From NCBI RefSeq assembly GCF_000218685.1, contig NW_006763293.1:2787968-2851967 (forward strand): DNA of 64,000 bases, written 5' to 3'. The position numbers were made by a program, and so were the translations under genes. Source of the stretch: Serpula lacrymans var. lacrymans S7.9 (Eukaryota; Basidiomycota; Agaricomycetes; Boletales; Serpulaceae). Below, piece after piece: positions 1 to 12,238 of this stretch (positions are counted from its first letter, which is position 1; the number at the start of each line of letters is the position of its first letter). The notes beneath the pieces are model-generated. The model saw only the letters and a program-made list of their open reading frames with translations, was not told where the DNA came from and searched no databases.

Positions 1-1968
1 TCAAGGTATTAAATACCTAAGCAGTGCCTAATTAATCCTCACACTCAAGTCATCTAGTGTAGGAGTATCAAAATGGAGATCTTGTGTATTATACTGTACA
101 TAGCAAGCATCCCCCTCTCCCCATAGACCTTCAGCCAGCAGCCCCCAGGAACCACTCTCAGAGAATGTACAATATAAGGTATCAAATACCTTGGTAGTGC
201 CACAAAAGTGGTAAATTCATGTTTTTGCAAGAACATGACTTTATGTTTCTTTTTACTATGTTTTACTTTCTACAAGGTCAGGATTTTCCTCACAGAATAT
301 GCCAGATCTAGTGTAAATCTAATATTCGATGTCCTTCTGCAGATTACTTTGTTGTCACAGCATTTGTGTTGTGTTTCCTAGTTTTTACTTCAGTTAAGGG
401 TATAATAAACCTTGCAAAAAAGCAGAACTCACATATCACATCTATCAGCAAGGACAACAGCATCTTTCTAGTGTATGGTTCCTGCAATTGATTATATCTA
501 GAAATTGATAATGTTCCACATTTAAAAAAAAGGGAATGCTTCTCCCCAAATTTGCAGTAAGCTACAATGAGGAACTTGTAACTCATATATTTCAAAATAG
601 TCTTGATTATATTGGGCTAAAGTACCATTATTCAGGTGGAAAAGACTGGAAATATCTTCACTAGTTGGCCCAGCATTCTCACATGTTAGTATTAGCACCA
701 ATCCCCCTGATACCATGTGACATGTGACAGGTTATTGGGATTATCCCATCTGAGGGATAATCCCACTATGGTACATGGTCTGATACCATGGGAAAATCCC
801 AGAAGGGTGGTATTATTCCGCTTCTGGGATGATCCCATCCTTGCTGGAGCACTTGGGATGATACCAGGAAAAACAAGCTCTTAGCTTTATACATTTACAC
901 AGATAGTTGAAGCTAAATGCTTATGTTTTGGGGGTGACTGAAGTGTGCAAGGGACGGTCAGACTATGTTGGGTGGGGCGCCAATACAACCTCCTTCAATG
1001 CCGAAGGAGAATGAGATAGACATCTAGTTATACCAGAGTCACGGTTATAAAGTTGCAGCCTCTTTGTTTGTTTTCAGACGGATATTTATTTCATACAATT
1101 TCTTTCCATACCTTTATTGATTCCCTGGCATCTCACTCCGCGCCAACATTCAAGCTTATATTCAAGTCTTGACATGCTTTGAATAGAGCCGCTGAGTTCT
1201 GACTTTATGATACAAATTGTTCGGAGTTCAAACAAATAATCTGTGCCTTAAATTTAAACCAGCTGTAGCATTAGCTCCACAGTTTTTAGCACAAACCCTT
1301 GCCTCAGGAACCGCTTAACCAATTGCCAAACCAAGTGAACAGAAAGTTTGTTTTCAGCACGAGAATATGACTTGACAAGTAAGGGTCTATTGTTATCTGA
1401 CCTTGTTATAATCAACTCGAGATAGTACCAGCCTCGGGACATCTACTCACCCGAGATCTTGACTCTGACAAGTACTAGTATGCTATTTTCTCGCTCGCCA
1501 GAGGTACTCGTAGCTCTACTAGCTTTCAAGATGAAGGTGGTATAGAGAAGTACCAGTGTTTCCCGTGTAAACTACCGTGGCTAGATTTGGTGTGTTAATA
1601 TGATAGGCAAACTCAGAGGCTGCGCCCACTCAGCACTCAGACTGTCAGAAAAATGTGTCTTAGCTTATCAGACCTTACGCAGGCTGAAGCAATAATATCC
1701 AGCCTGATGAACTGATCAGATTTGGCAGTGATTCATGGAGAAAATGATAGGACCTTATCATATTTGCGGTGAAGCTGAAGAGGAAAATTTAGGTCCTATT
1801 AGGTCGCCAGAGAGCTTCAGAAAAGGACGAGTAATGGTAAGACAGTCAGGCCAAGCAAGTGCTGGTTAGGTGGTAGCAGGCAGCTCACTCGTTTACAAAG
1901 ACAAAGTCATTAGCGCATAATCGACATGAGTACAGAAATGAAAACGTAAAAAAACAATAGCCTAAGAG
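1..1968. other. AT-rich flank of the Plavaka element, no gene seen
   Basis: I see no convincing coding exon here. Two near-identical palindromes of the form AAGGTAT-N-AAATACCTT occur at about 4-18 and 177-192. At 733-860 there is a cluster of small inverted repeats built on GGGATNATCCC. The stretch lies downstream of the transposase stop at 1969 and may include the subterminal part of that transposon, but I could not locate a terminal inverted repeat. Confidence 0.5.
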
Positions 1969-3280
1969 TCAATTGCCGAAACGTAAAAATATATCTGTGT
2001 CTATTGTATTGTTCAAGAAAAACCGACCCTCTTTCAAATCAAATGCCCTTATCATATGGGTTCCCCGAATAAAATATTGCGGGTTTACCAATTTGCTTTC
2101 TCTCTTGTTGTATAGGCAAGCACCTGCCCAGTTTGTTCTAAACTTTCCATTGGAGGCCTTGAAGATCTTCACAAGAGCTACATCAAGAGTTCCAGAGTCC
2201 AGAAAACATCAAAACAATCCGGTAAGGCGGGCAGGAGTGGAAAGTGGGGTATCTGTGTTGACTAGAACACAGTCATATCTTTTCTGACCGTTGAAGGAGG
2301 GGTTGCATTAGAGAATATTGCGGTCCTCCGTCCAGCCGTCCTGTGACTGGTAGGTAATGTAGATACATTGAAATGGCAGAACCTGTGAAATAAAATCTAT
2401 TAGAACAGTCTGATATTAAGGACAGCATCATACCTTAATAGGCCCAGCTCTAGCATCATCAACTTCTGAAGACACAAACCTTCATACCATCCTATCCAAA
2501 CTGCGGTACTCTGACTTCAAGGCCACTGTGTGACTGTACTTTGTTGGCGAGCCAAGCATGTAGTGTTTGCTGGCAGGCTGTGCGGCCAGGCTTGCTATAC
2601 TGTCCTGCAAAAACTTGAAATGGGCATTGAGACCTTCAGATTTGGTCTTGGAGTCGTAGTTATCAATAAGCATCCATATATGGGCAATTGCCTCTTGGTT
2701 CTTGTCTATACGAACCATCTGTAGGTATAGAAATATATTAGTGGACAATTAAAATAGATTATAAAGAGTTAATGGCATAGAGTGAACTGACGTACCTGTG
2801 GATCTGTGTTTCTTTCTGCCGGATATTGCAGATGCTGTGATTGCTGGCATGTTGTTTGGGGAAATCAAAGTTCTTGTTGTAGTCTCTGGAGACAAGCTTA
2901 TTGAAAATATTAGTTAGTAGCATTATACAAGAAGCGAGAAAAATTATGCACATCACAGGACTCCTTTTATTTGAGTATGTAATGTTGTAATTTTTGTAGT
3001 TGGTCCTCGGTTATACATTTGCACTCTAACATAAGTCGATACCTTGCATAGGCGCAAAGACAATGTATGAGTGAGCAATTGTTCAGCAAGAGCTGTACTT
3101 GTTAGTTTTGGTGATTCTGCACCTTTGTGCTACCTATATATTTTCATTCCTTTCTCTATCTATTCTTCTATCATTCACTATTGATTGTGTTCTCTATTAT
3201 TTTGCCTTTGTGGCTGCTTTGTTTACCTTTGTTTACAAAACTTCGGACAGTACTGCAGAGTCCAATGCTTCCTATTCTCT

Positions 3281-3357
3281 AGTTACTCACATTGGACTCT
3301 AGGTACTGTATACCTGTCATACTCTCTAATAATAAAGTTACTCACATTGGACTCTAG
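3281..3357 (+). repeat. 22-nt direct repeat in a transposase intron or insertion
   Basis: AGTTACTCACATTGGACTCT followed by AG occurs at 3281-3302 and again at 3336-3357, a spacing of 55 nt. It lies in a pyrimidine-rich block (about 3095-3480) that separates conserved transposase exons and may itself be an old insertion. Confidence 0.6.
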
Positions 3358-5420
3358 TTCCAGTCCCTGATTGCTCTCAGCAAGTGGCTAGACACTTCCT
3401 TCAAGCTTTGTTCTTAATAGTACTATGCATGGAAGAATACACTAGATAATAGTTGACTAAGCTCGTGTTCCCAACGGATAACAGTAGCAAGCACTTACCT
3501 TCAATATGTCAAAAAAGGCTTGGCCATCTGCATAATCTACAGTAGTCACATCTGAGAAATGCTTGAGGTTCGACCAACATGCTACATGTCGCATACTTAT
3601 ATGCTGGATATCAGTACATGCTACAAGGCAATAAATAAATTACTTACTTGGAAGCCAAGTGTCCTTTATTGCCATTCTCTGTCAACACATCCAGAAGTAA
3701 TGGCCAAAGATGTTTCCCCCACTTTCCAAGATCGTCCAAGTGGAGCTTGTCATATGATATTGATTTATAAGGATTGGAAAATTTCATGGACCAGAAGAAG
3801 TTCTGTATGAAAGAGCTCGTAGACATGTATCACTATGATAGACTAGAAAAACCTTGGTTGCATGTAATCCATGCTCTTGTAAGATGCGCTCAGCCTCAGT
3901 TTTTGTTGGTGCCCAAACAGAGTCCATATACAGTTGCTGCATAGTCTCCATTGATCGTGCTTCAAATGTTTGATGAATGTTGTGTAAGTTGCAACGGTGA
4001 ACTAGACAAGCTGGGCAGGGGTAATTTGCAAGGGCTGCGTGGGTGGTGGTAATAGCGCAACTCTCTTCGCCGTCAACACATTTGATTGGAATACCTGGGT
4101 GAACTATCCTATCAATATTGTCACCACAAGACATCGCTTCACCAGGATGTTCACAATCTCTTATTGGCCCAAAAACCACGCCAAGTACTTTATGGTAGAC
4201 CTTGCGCTTGAAGCAGGCCCACTGGACAGTCTCTGCAGCATTGCGGTCTGATGGATCTGCAGGGTCTTGAGGCTAACAGAAGATCAATCAGTGAACTAAG
4301 AGCTCAAGGAATTATACGCACCACAGGCATATAGCCAACAAGTGCACCACCACCATTTCCTGAAGTGTTTTGTATGGACCGTGGTAGGAAGAGCGTCCAG
4401 ATAATAATGGGGTGTTTGCGGACCCGTTTTGTTATGTTACCTTTATCTAGCCAGAGTGAGATGGGGAGAAAGCAATGAGGCAATTCACCATCTTGTGGGA
4501 GGAGGTTCTGAAGCACTTGTGAAAAGCCGAGAAAATAAGAGAATTAATTTACCTGGATATCCCAGCCATCTGCGGTGCAGACCTCGTCATACAGCCGCTT
4601 TTTGAAGACTACTCGACCATTTCTGGAACAATAATATTTGTGAATTGGATACCAAAATATCATGTCCACAAGGGTTTTATCTGTGATCCAGGCCTTATAA
4701 AGCTCCCATGGGTCCCGATAAACAAAGTCAAAGTCATATGTTTTACCCAAGTACTGGGCAAAAACACTGCCCGTCTGAAACTAATCTGCTGAGTGAGCAC
4801 AAGCCTTGAAAACTAAGATGAATAACCATACCTGAACACAGTAAGGCCATGCAAGACTCAAAGAATGTTCCATATCTGCATAGTTTTGCAATGTGATACT
4901 TGTTCCGCGAGCCCAACCATGCTGAATCCCTTGAAGTTGTGTATTGACAATGTCCTTGCTAAGCAAACCTTTGATGGCTGTTTCTGTGTACTCAAAATCA
5001 GCACAAGTTTGAAATGGAGCCCATGGTCTGCTAGTATAAGTTAAAGACTCGGATGCAGGGGAGTATCTGTTAGGTTGTGTCATAGCGCCACCGCCGATAC
5101 TATGTAAGCTGACCACTGAATGGTCTTGGATGCCACTATGTGGGTGGTGGATTACTTGGATGTATTGTGAAGGCTTGTCTGATGGATCTGGATCTTGAGA
5201 TTGCAGATTGGGCTGTAAAGTCCCGTTGGGTTCTTTTGGCCCCTCATCAAGTGACCGGTCCTCATTGTCATTAGCATTAAGAGGATCCTAGTTACACAAT
5301 TAGACGGTTGGCTACTGTAGGAAACTAGCAGGCAGAAATTGAAATAGAAACAAGCTTACCTGTACTGTATCAAGCCTGAAACATCTGCATGGACCTCCTG
5401 AACTATCTTGAGAACTTGGA

Positions 5421-5836
5421 TGTAACAACCAAGAGTTAGTTATTCTGGCGCACACAGGAACACACTATAAAGGTAGTGATGGGGGAGTGATTACCCCTTA
5501 AGCTGCAGAGAGTTTGTTGGTATACAACAGGAGGACTCGCTAAGGAGTCTCCTGGATCTATTGGGGTATATATACGAATACAGAGTGTTTGTACTTATGT
5601 ACTGTACAGTTGATAAAGTCAGTGGCTGATGATGTCATGGGGCCTAGCCCACATGACCAGCTCCACTGTGTGAGAGAGTTGTATCTAAAATAAGAAGAAG
5701 GCAACGCAGCGCGAGAAAGAGGAGTTTGAACAAAAGGAGAAGTGCCGCGTGGCATCATGTGTGAAAGCTAAAGTATACAAGGTTAAAGCGGAGAATGAAA
5801 ATGAAGGAAAGGTCCGAAAATTGTGTTATCGTAACA
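5421..5836 (-). mobile_element. Solo Ty1/copia LTR inside the Plavaka transposase (TSD TTGGA)
   Basis: A 416-bp sequence begins TGTAACAACC and ends TCGTAACA, and is flanked on both sides by TTGGA (5416-5420 and 5837-5841). It is the same LTR family as 30091-30505, in the opposite orientation. There is no internal element sequence, so it is a solo LTR left by LTR-LTR recombination. Removing the LTR and one TSD copy leaves the transposase first exon open up to a canonical GTAAGC splice donor at 5359. Confidence 0.93.
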
Positions 5837-6011
5837 TTGGAGGACTTTGCTGGTGATTTTGAATCCCTGGTGTAGCCTGCATTTTGGCACAAAACCTATG
5901 CTTACAAGCCTCAACATGTTTATCAAACAGTCTGCTATTGCACTTCCTTTTACAATACTTGCAGCAGAATCCATTGGCTGAAGCTCTTGATGTCCGATGT
6001 TGAGAGCCCAT

Positions 6012-6156
6012 GTTGTTGTAGCGTAGTGAGTCAGGTATTGTCGGACTTGAAAACCCTAGATCTACTTACTTGAATGTCGTAACTAATTAACAATGCTCCA
6101 CTCGCCAACTGTAACTCAAACTGTGACCACAAAGAGCTAGAAAACAGGACATCAGT
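6012..6156. promoter_or_regulatory. Shared divergent promoter region of the Plavaka element
   Basis: A 145-bp gap separates the start codons of the transposase (minus strand) and the companion gene (plus strand). Both must be transcribed outward from it or from overlapping leaders. No obvious TATA box was identified. Confidence 0.45.
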
Positions 6157-7612
6157 ATGGGAAAAGGACGTCAAAAGGATAAGCGAAAAAACACTGGGCG
6201 AGCTGGGAGGAAACAGCTTGACAAACATCTCATACAGAGACAGCCACAAGCCGAGGAATCTGGAAGCAATCAGAACCATGTCAACGGAAATAGGATGGCA
6301 TACCAAAGCTCTGAATCAGGTTCAGACATGGAGATAAGTTGTGAGATGTCACCAAACTTGTTATATAGAGTAAGTATTAGCATATAACTTGATGGTTATA
6401 ATTACTTACTGTATGTGGAATAGGCTGCCTGGAAGGCACAGATTACTGCCAACCAAGCTAAAGAAAATGCCAGGCTTATTCAAAGGAAATATGAGGACAC
6501 TGTGGACCACACGCTCAGCCTAGAAGAAAGAAGCCCTGATGATGCTCCACTGAGGAAAAAGCGAAATTTAACAGACTCACATGAGGATGAAAAAGTAGTA
6601 AAGCGGCTCGGACAAAAGTTTTTGATCACGCATATGCTATGGATGCAAGATGCTGTCAATACATTTGATACACCGGTTGACAATGAATACAGTCACTTTT
6701 GCCGCTTTGAAGACAAAGCCTCAAAAATCCAAGGGCAGCTGAGGGATATCAAGGAGATATTACCCCTTTGCTTTCATAGTTTGCTTGGTGAAATGTGGTT
6801 GGGACAGATAGTGAGCAAAACATATATACTAGTGAAGAGAGTGTCTACTCACACAATACAACAGTTCCGTGATGGTATGCAGGTCCAGCGGTCCAACACT
6901 GCAAGCAGAATCCGAAGTTGTGGTAGCCTGATTTTCAACTGTGCACAAGAAGGCAAAATTTTATTGAGAAAATAGGATGGAAGAAGGATAGGATAGGAAA
7001 ACTTACTTGTAATCCATGGCAAGTAGAGAATCTGCATAACAATCACACTGGAGAAATGGAGGTCGACAATATTTTTTTGAACCAGGTTCTAATGCTTGTA
7101 AGTACATAATAAATACTATGCTCTACCATCAGGGATCTAGTCTTGATATTTTCTGAAGGTCTTGACTTGTATAATTTGAGGGCCAAAGTCATTGTTGTTA
7201 GTAAAGGAAAACCAGCCATTCTATGCAATGAGGAATAACGAAACCATGGACATAAAGTGGGGGCTTGACCACACTACTCCAGGGATGATAGTGGCATCAG
7301 CCGTTCTGGTAAGTCAAAATATTGCTCAAGTTTGAAAGCATAGACTTACTAACATTACAGCCCCACTGGGCTCTTTCCCCCAATGATTCTCTCAAGGAAC
7401 ACAGTGCTGACTCTGGGATAGATTGGCATGATGACTTTGAGAACTACCTTGAATACCTCATGAGTGGCATACAAAAACAAAAGTCAAGCGTACTTAATAT
7501 ATTCCGCCAGTGGGACCAGGTTCTCTTCCCAAATGCAAAAAAGGGATTTGGAGGAAGGGTAAGCAAGGAGGATAGAGAGGAAGATGAGGGAAGCAATGGC
7601 AGCGCTGAATGA
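6157..7612 (+). pseudogene. Plavaka-associated companion gene, decayed
   Basis: This is a multi-exon gene diverging from the transposase. Exon 1 (6157-6370) is basic and encodes MGKGRQKDKRKNTGRAGRK. It is followed by GTAAGT...TAG and then an exon with AAWKAQITANQAKENARL and VKRLGQKFLITHMLWMQDAV. Further exons encode GMQVQRSNTASRIRSCGSLI, EKIGWKKDRIGK, WGLDHTTPGMIVASAVL and, at 7361-7612, PHWALSPNDS...DFENYLEYLMSG...SSVLNIFRQWD. These blocks resemble a widespread agaricomycete protein of unknown function, possibly a DUF6698-type family (from memory, unverified). A one-base loss in an A-run near 6954-6958 shifts the frame, and the 7090-7260 segment is also scrambled, so this copy looks dead. 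The function is unknown; its position suggests a second gene of the transposon. Confidence 0.6.
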
Positions 7613-10600
7613 TGATGAGGAGGAGCCCCCCACTGATAATGAGGGTGAGATGGGCAGAAACGAACAAACTGAAGATGGTGGGGATGGCAGGGAGGAGAAT
7701 AGCAATAGTGAAAGTTACCACGAGGACTTCACTTCGGACTTGGCTATCTGATTACTGGCTTGCAAATGGAAAGTGTCAGGTTGTATTCATAGATGTACTA
7801 AGAAAAGAACATGATCTTATGTGTTATTGATCAACTTTGGAAACACAATCACACGGCTTTGATGTTCTAAACTGAGGTGTGGAAATATGTATCCTGAAAC
7901 ACAGTGTCAACATCGGACACACTGTATTGTTCAAACATGAAAACTGATATTTATTCTACTACACTATCACATCTGAATGCTCCTCATCTTGGGCATGATG
8001 TTTGATAACACCAAGAATTGCAGATACAGTGTCTGTAAGGACTATTTTACTATTTTCTTATATTCTCTATGTCTTGGTTCTCAAACACTTTTCCCATTAC
8101 ACCTCTGGCTCTAGGGCTAGAGGTATTGTTTGTGATCTTACTTCTCATAGCCCTCACAGGCTTTCTTAACCACCGCTACCACTTTATATCACAGATCAGA
8201 GACTGGGTATCATGCCCAGCCAGCCAGCACAATGGGTAGGGACTGGTAGTAGGCATCTCGCCAACCAGCTCCAAGTCCCATTAAGGCCTGGATATACTAA
8301 TAAATGCTTCGATCAGAATCGTACCTCATCATGAGGATACAGTTCCTGAACACACGTGACAAACACCTATTATTAGTACAATTCTCTCACCCGCTGATTA
8401 ATCAGTCAAAGTCGTACGATAGTTGTTCCTTTTTTCTTATTGGACAATTTATTCCTCAGACCACTTTTCGTCTATTCTCCTTTCGGCCTGAGGAATGAAC
8501 GGTTAGCTATATAAAACCTTACCTATTCATGTATAGTTCCTTAGTTTTCTATTACTTGAATTATCCGCTTTACCTCTTATCAGAAACCTCTGAGTCCTAA
8601 CTCCTACATCCTCTACTTGCTATATTCTCTAGCATCTGTCAATAACCAGGCTCATAGAACCCCTTACTCCCTGCAAGTGCAGTCGGAGACATGTTTTGTT
8701 TTTGTTATAGTTTATCGTTGCCTCACAGCATCATTGTGAGATAAAGAACGAGAACTATTGTAGCTGCAACAATACACAGGGCGCCACAATGGACTCGGAT
8801 GTGCCGCAGTGTCTCTTAACCACTGTCTCGTGATTCTGGTTGCTGGGTGTTGTCACTGGCATGCCAGTGTGCATTACTAATACAAGTGGATTGGGTCCAA
8901 GCCATTAGATGCAGTTTGAAGTTTTGCTAATCTATTGACTTCAGTGGCTTCAGTGGTGCAAGTTCCACTTTGATGATGTGAGTTACTCCATGTCGCCACA
9001 TCCTGTATATAAGTACAGCTAAAAACAACATTCACACTTAGGTCACTCCATTTCATTCTTTCCCTTGACCATCATGGTGCATATTTTCTTACTTTAACAA
9101 GCATCCCTGCACTCAATATTGCCATATACAACCATGGACATTCATCCTCACAGGCCAATTGGATCCCCAGCTGCTCTGTATACATCCAGGACACTCATCC
9201 TCGCAGGTAAAGTTACATACATGGTAATGCAAATATTCTAACTAATCTTGTGTACCACTTTTTCTCAGCCTTTCCCAGTTATTCCTTCAAGCCTTTTCAA
9301 TATTGCCCCAGTAACTCATGTTGCTGAACCCAGGTCCACATATTTATCAAGGCGAGTTCCAGCGGCAACACTCAGCAGCTACCTTGACGACCTGTTTGAC
9401 ATCAACTGGAATTGACCGGAGATCAGGTATGTTCACTGCCTTGATTATCCAATATTGTAATCATTTCAGTAGGTGGCCTACTGGGAGTCTGGGACAAGCT
9501 GGCATGCGTAGTAGTATTAATGTTATGCCATTGCCCATAGTTTTGATGCTGGCAAGCATCTAGCACTGTTTCAATTAGCTTCACTTCCAAATACTACAAT
9601 TTCGTGGTTTGAGAGTGTGCTCTTTATTAAGTAACGAAAATTCTATTTGACCTTTTCGGCCATAACAATGCCTAATATGCTACATGAGGACCTGACTCTT
9701 CTGATCTCCATTATTTGGGCCAATATTATTATGACTTTGTGAGTCGGCCACATCATCGTCCTTACTCTGATCTCCATGATATTGATGGTACAGCTGATAT
9801 GGAAGATATCAACGATATCTGCAATTGCGCCAATCTCGACAATCTGGAAGGAGCTTTTCTGGTCATTGCTGATAAGGTCTTGTCGCAGCCTTTTGCGGGT
9901 TATTGTGCTCTCAATTTACTGACGGCCTTATTGGGGTTTATCAGGCCTCATATGAGAAAATGGAATTTTCCGACATTCAGCCTCAGGCTGGCACCGGCAC
10001 ATCGCCGCAAGATTGAACTTTCCGTGGCCGTGGTGCTAGTGTACGTGCTCGTTGGGGCCAAGGACCTAGGATCGTAACATGCTTCGTGTCGCCGCCCAGT
10101 AGAGTTGTAAATGAATGAATAAACCCGAGCGAGCTTAAACGCCGCCCGCTCGTTCACTGCAGTTGTTTGTGTTTGTGTATCTGGAGCTTGGGGATCTAAT
10201 ATATGCAAATAGCGACTACGCTGACCGTTTTACTACTGCCTTTTCAGTTAACGTTAGTCTCGTTGGCAACTGAAAGTACCTGAGCGGTATGATGAAGACT
10301 CTATGCCAGTGAACATCTCACTATTGGATTTTTTCAAATAGCGGTGTGTTCAAAGTATTTTAATATCAATCGCATCATTAAATAGTGACTCACGCGTCCC
10401 GTAGGTCTATTCTTTACCATTGCCTGTGACCCATCAAAAGATATCTTCGCAGTTCAATCTAGGCCTAGACTTATTGCCGTCATCATCGCATTGATTATAA
10501 GCTGTAAGTACGCTCTCTATCGACTCAGTTAGTTATTGAAGGATCCGGCATATATATGACTTATTCCAATCTTATTCCAGGCGTCTAAAGTGTCGTGTTA

Positions 10601-11057
10601 TTTTGATGGTACCTTTGGGTTTATTCAGTTCATCCCACAGTCCTGACTAGTTTCTTGTCCGATGGGCCAGTCAAATTTCTGCCATCACCTCACTTCCAGG
10701 TGACATGGCCAGCGTGCCTTACATATTGTGGCGATTGTCAGCGTCGAGGCCATCAGCGCCTTCCTTGTGAATTGATCCGCAGACCACACGGTATGTAATA
10801 TCACTGAGCTCTCCTTGATTTCTTGACAATGTGAGTCACTCTCGATCAGAATGTCACCTCGTTCCGCGGTTGACGTGGGCTCTTTTTCGTATGTGCCTTG
10901 CTAGTATTGTCTGGCTAGTTCTCACAATGCCCATTCGCCGTATGTTCAGGCGCCTGGAACAGACTTAAAAGCTGGCCATGTAACTTTGAAGAAAATTATT
11001 CTCCATCCACTCCACTTGTGACGACGACGAGAAGCTCAACTTTGTTATCTATTAACG
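7613..11057. other. Gene-poor stretch
   Basis: There is no confident gene. An AT-rich block at 8300-8780 has a TATATAAAAC motif near 8511 and could be an old LTR, but no target duplication was found. At about 9242-9400 a frame reads PFPVIPSSLFNIAPV...SSYLDDLFDINWN and stops, which could be a relic exon. The 120-codon frame at 9715-10077 starts at TTG, has no recognisable domain and is not called. Confidence 0.4.
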
Positions 11058-11730
11058 ATGTTCACTACCATGCGGTTTGCCTCCCTCGCCCTTGTTGCAG
11101 GTGTATGTGTATCAACAGGTCCGCTCTGAACTTTCTTTTTGTCATATATCCTCTCTCTGAACTACTTTTCAGTTGTGGCGCAGTCGCTGCCCACCAACTG
11201 TGACAGGAACTACACAGTCCAAGCTGGCAACACTTGTGATGTTATTTCTGCTCAGCAGAATGTCTCTACGTAAGAGGTAGTCATTCAGCGACAACGTGCA
11301 TCAACTAAATTGTACCATTACAGCTATCAGCTCGCTTCTGTGAACGCCCAGATTGTCAACACTAATTGTACTAACTTATTTGTTGGCGAGGTGATTATTT
11401 TTCGTCAAAGGACGCAATGCGCTATCATAAATTGACTAACGCGGTTGTGGCATTACAGTTGCTTTGCTTGGGCCTTACAGGGCAAGATTGCAATGTCACG
11501 TACGTCATGCAGTCCGGAGATACCTGCAGCACTATTGCTGCGGGTGCTGGAATCCCTCTTAGCACGCTTCTCACCAACAACCCAAATGTCAACCCCATTT
11601 GTAGTGATCTCTACCCTGGAGAGGTAAGCGTACAGCATATTCATCTTGGAACTTCACTCAAAGCAGTCTTTACTTTTAGGTCTTGTGCACTTCCAGCCAG
11701 ATCTACGTGAATCTCACTTACTCGAGCTAG
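11058..11730 (+). CDS. Small secreted protein with two LysM domains
   Basis: This is a predicted secreted chitin- or peptidoglycan-oligomer-binding protein of the LysM effector type. In fungi such proteins mask cell-wall fragments or bind chitin outside the cell. Five exons (11058-11118, 11173-11269, 11324-11390, 11459-11623, 11680-11730) total 441 nt, giving 146 aa. The N-terminus MRFASLALVAGVCVSTVVAQ is a signal peptide. LysM 1 follows with NYTVQAGNTCDVISAQQNVS and conserved Cys; LysM 2 is CNVTYVMQSGDTCSTIAAGA...IPLSTLLTNNPNVN...LYPGE. The protein ends VLCTSSQIYVNLTYSS. Every junction is GT-AG and in frame, and introns are 54-68 nt. There is no other domain, so this is an effector-type LysM protein rather than a chitinase fusion. 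The ligand is inferred from the family only. Confidence 0.9.
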
Positions 11731-12238
11731 ATCTAATAAAAGCATAATTTATATGGATAAAGGTTTAGAAAATAGGGAACACTGTGGGTCATTATGTATA
11801 TTTAAATGTAACATTATCAATGCGAATTAAATGGGAAGTAGCCATGAAAGCGCATTGTTAGACTAAAGCCAGCAGTGCCTTTGAGATACTCGAAACCCAC
11901 TATAAGTATATAAGTCTCAGGCTTATTCACCACGCAATGTTTGAATGGTTTTATAACATCTTTTTGCACATTTGTATGACTATAAGTAAATAGGAAGCGA
12001 GACTACTGTTTTACATTGAGTAAATTCGCGATTACATTGCTGTTGTGACTGTCCAATTGTTATGCATGTGATAGATGTATGGATCCAGGGGAAACGCCCC
12101 CATTCAATGGAAGCGGGAATATTTCACGCATTGTGGTGGCGATAGCTAGCGCCTTGCAATTATAAACGTTCTCTTGTGTTACCGAAATAAAAGAACCAGA
12201 TCAAGCCTTGTGGCACTCTGGGGGCGTCTATACCAGTG
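11731..12238. other. Intergenic, AT-rich
   Basis: This lies between the LysM gene and the convergent minus-strand membrane-protein gene. It contains AATAAA-like sequences but I see no exon. Confidence 0.5.

Larger units (their letters stand above)
1969..6011 (-). pseudogene. Plavaka-type (KDZ-related) transposase, disrupted
   Basis: This is a transposase of the Plavaka type seen in basidiomycete genomes, expected to cut and paste its own element. Exons read on the minus strand from an ATG at 6011. The first holds a Cys/His cluster (FCCKYCKRKC...H...C...HRFC), probably a zinc finger. Later exons are about 5287-4832, 4774-4553, 4517-4322, 4272-3860 and 3826-3645, with further blocks near 3570-3500, 3060-2960, 2890-2810, 2740-2480 and 2330-1969. 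Family-like segments include DPWELYKAWI, the NGGGALVGYMPVV block, CPACLVHRC, LDDLGKWGKHLWPLLLDVL, NFDFPKQHA, MVRIDKNQEA and the C-terminal IRGTHMIRAFDL. Two lesions are visible: a solo LTR inside exon 1 (5421-5836) and an in-frame TGA at 2209-2211. It diverges from the gene at 6157. The family call rests on recognised segments, not a search. Confidence 0.8.

Noticed and set aside
8300..8780. Another LTR with a TATA box
   Set aside because: A TATATAAAAC motif is present, but I found no TG...CA boundaries with a target duplication and no second copy in the window.
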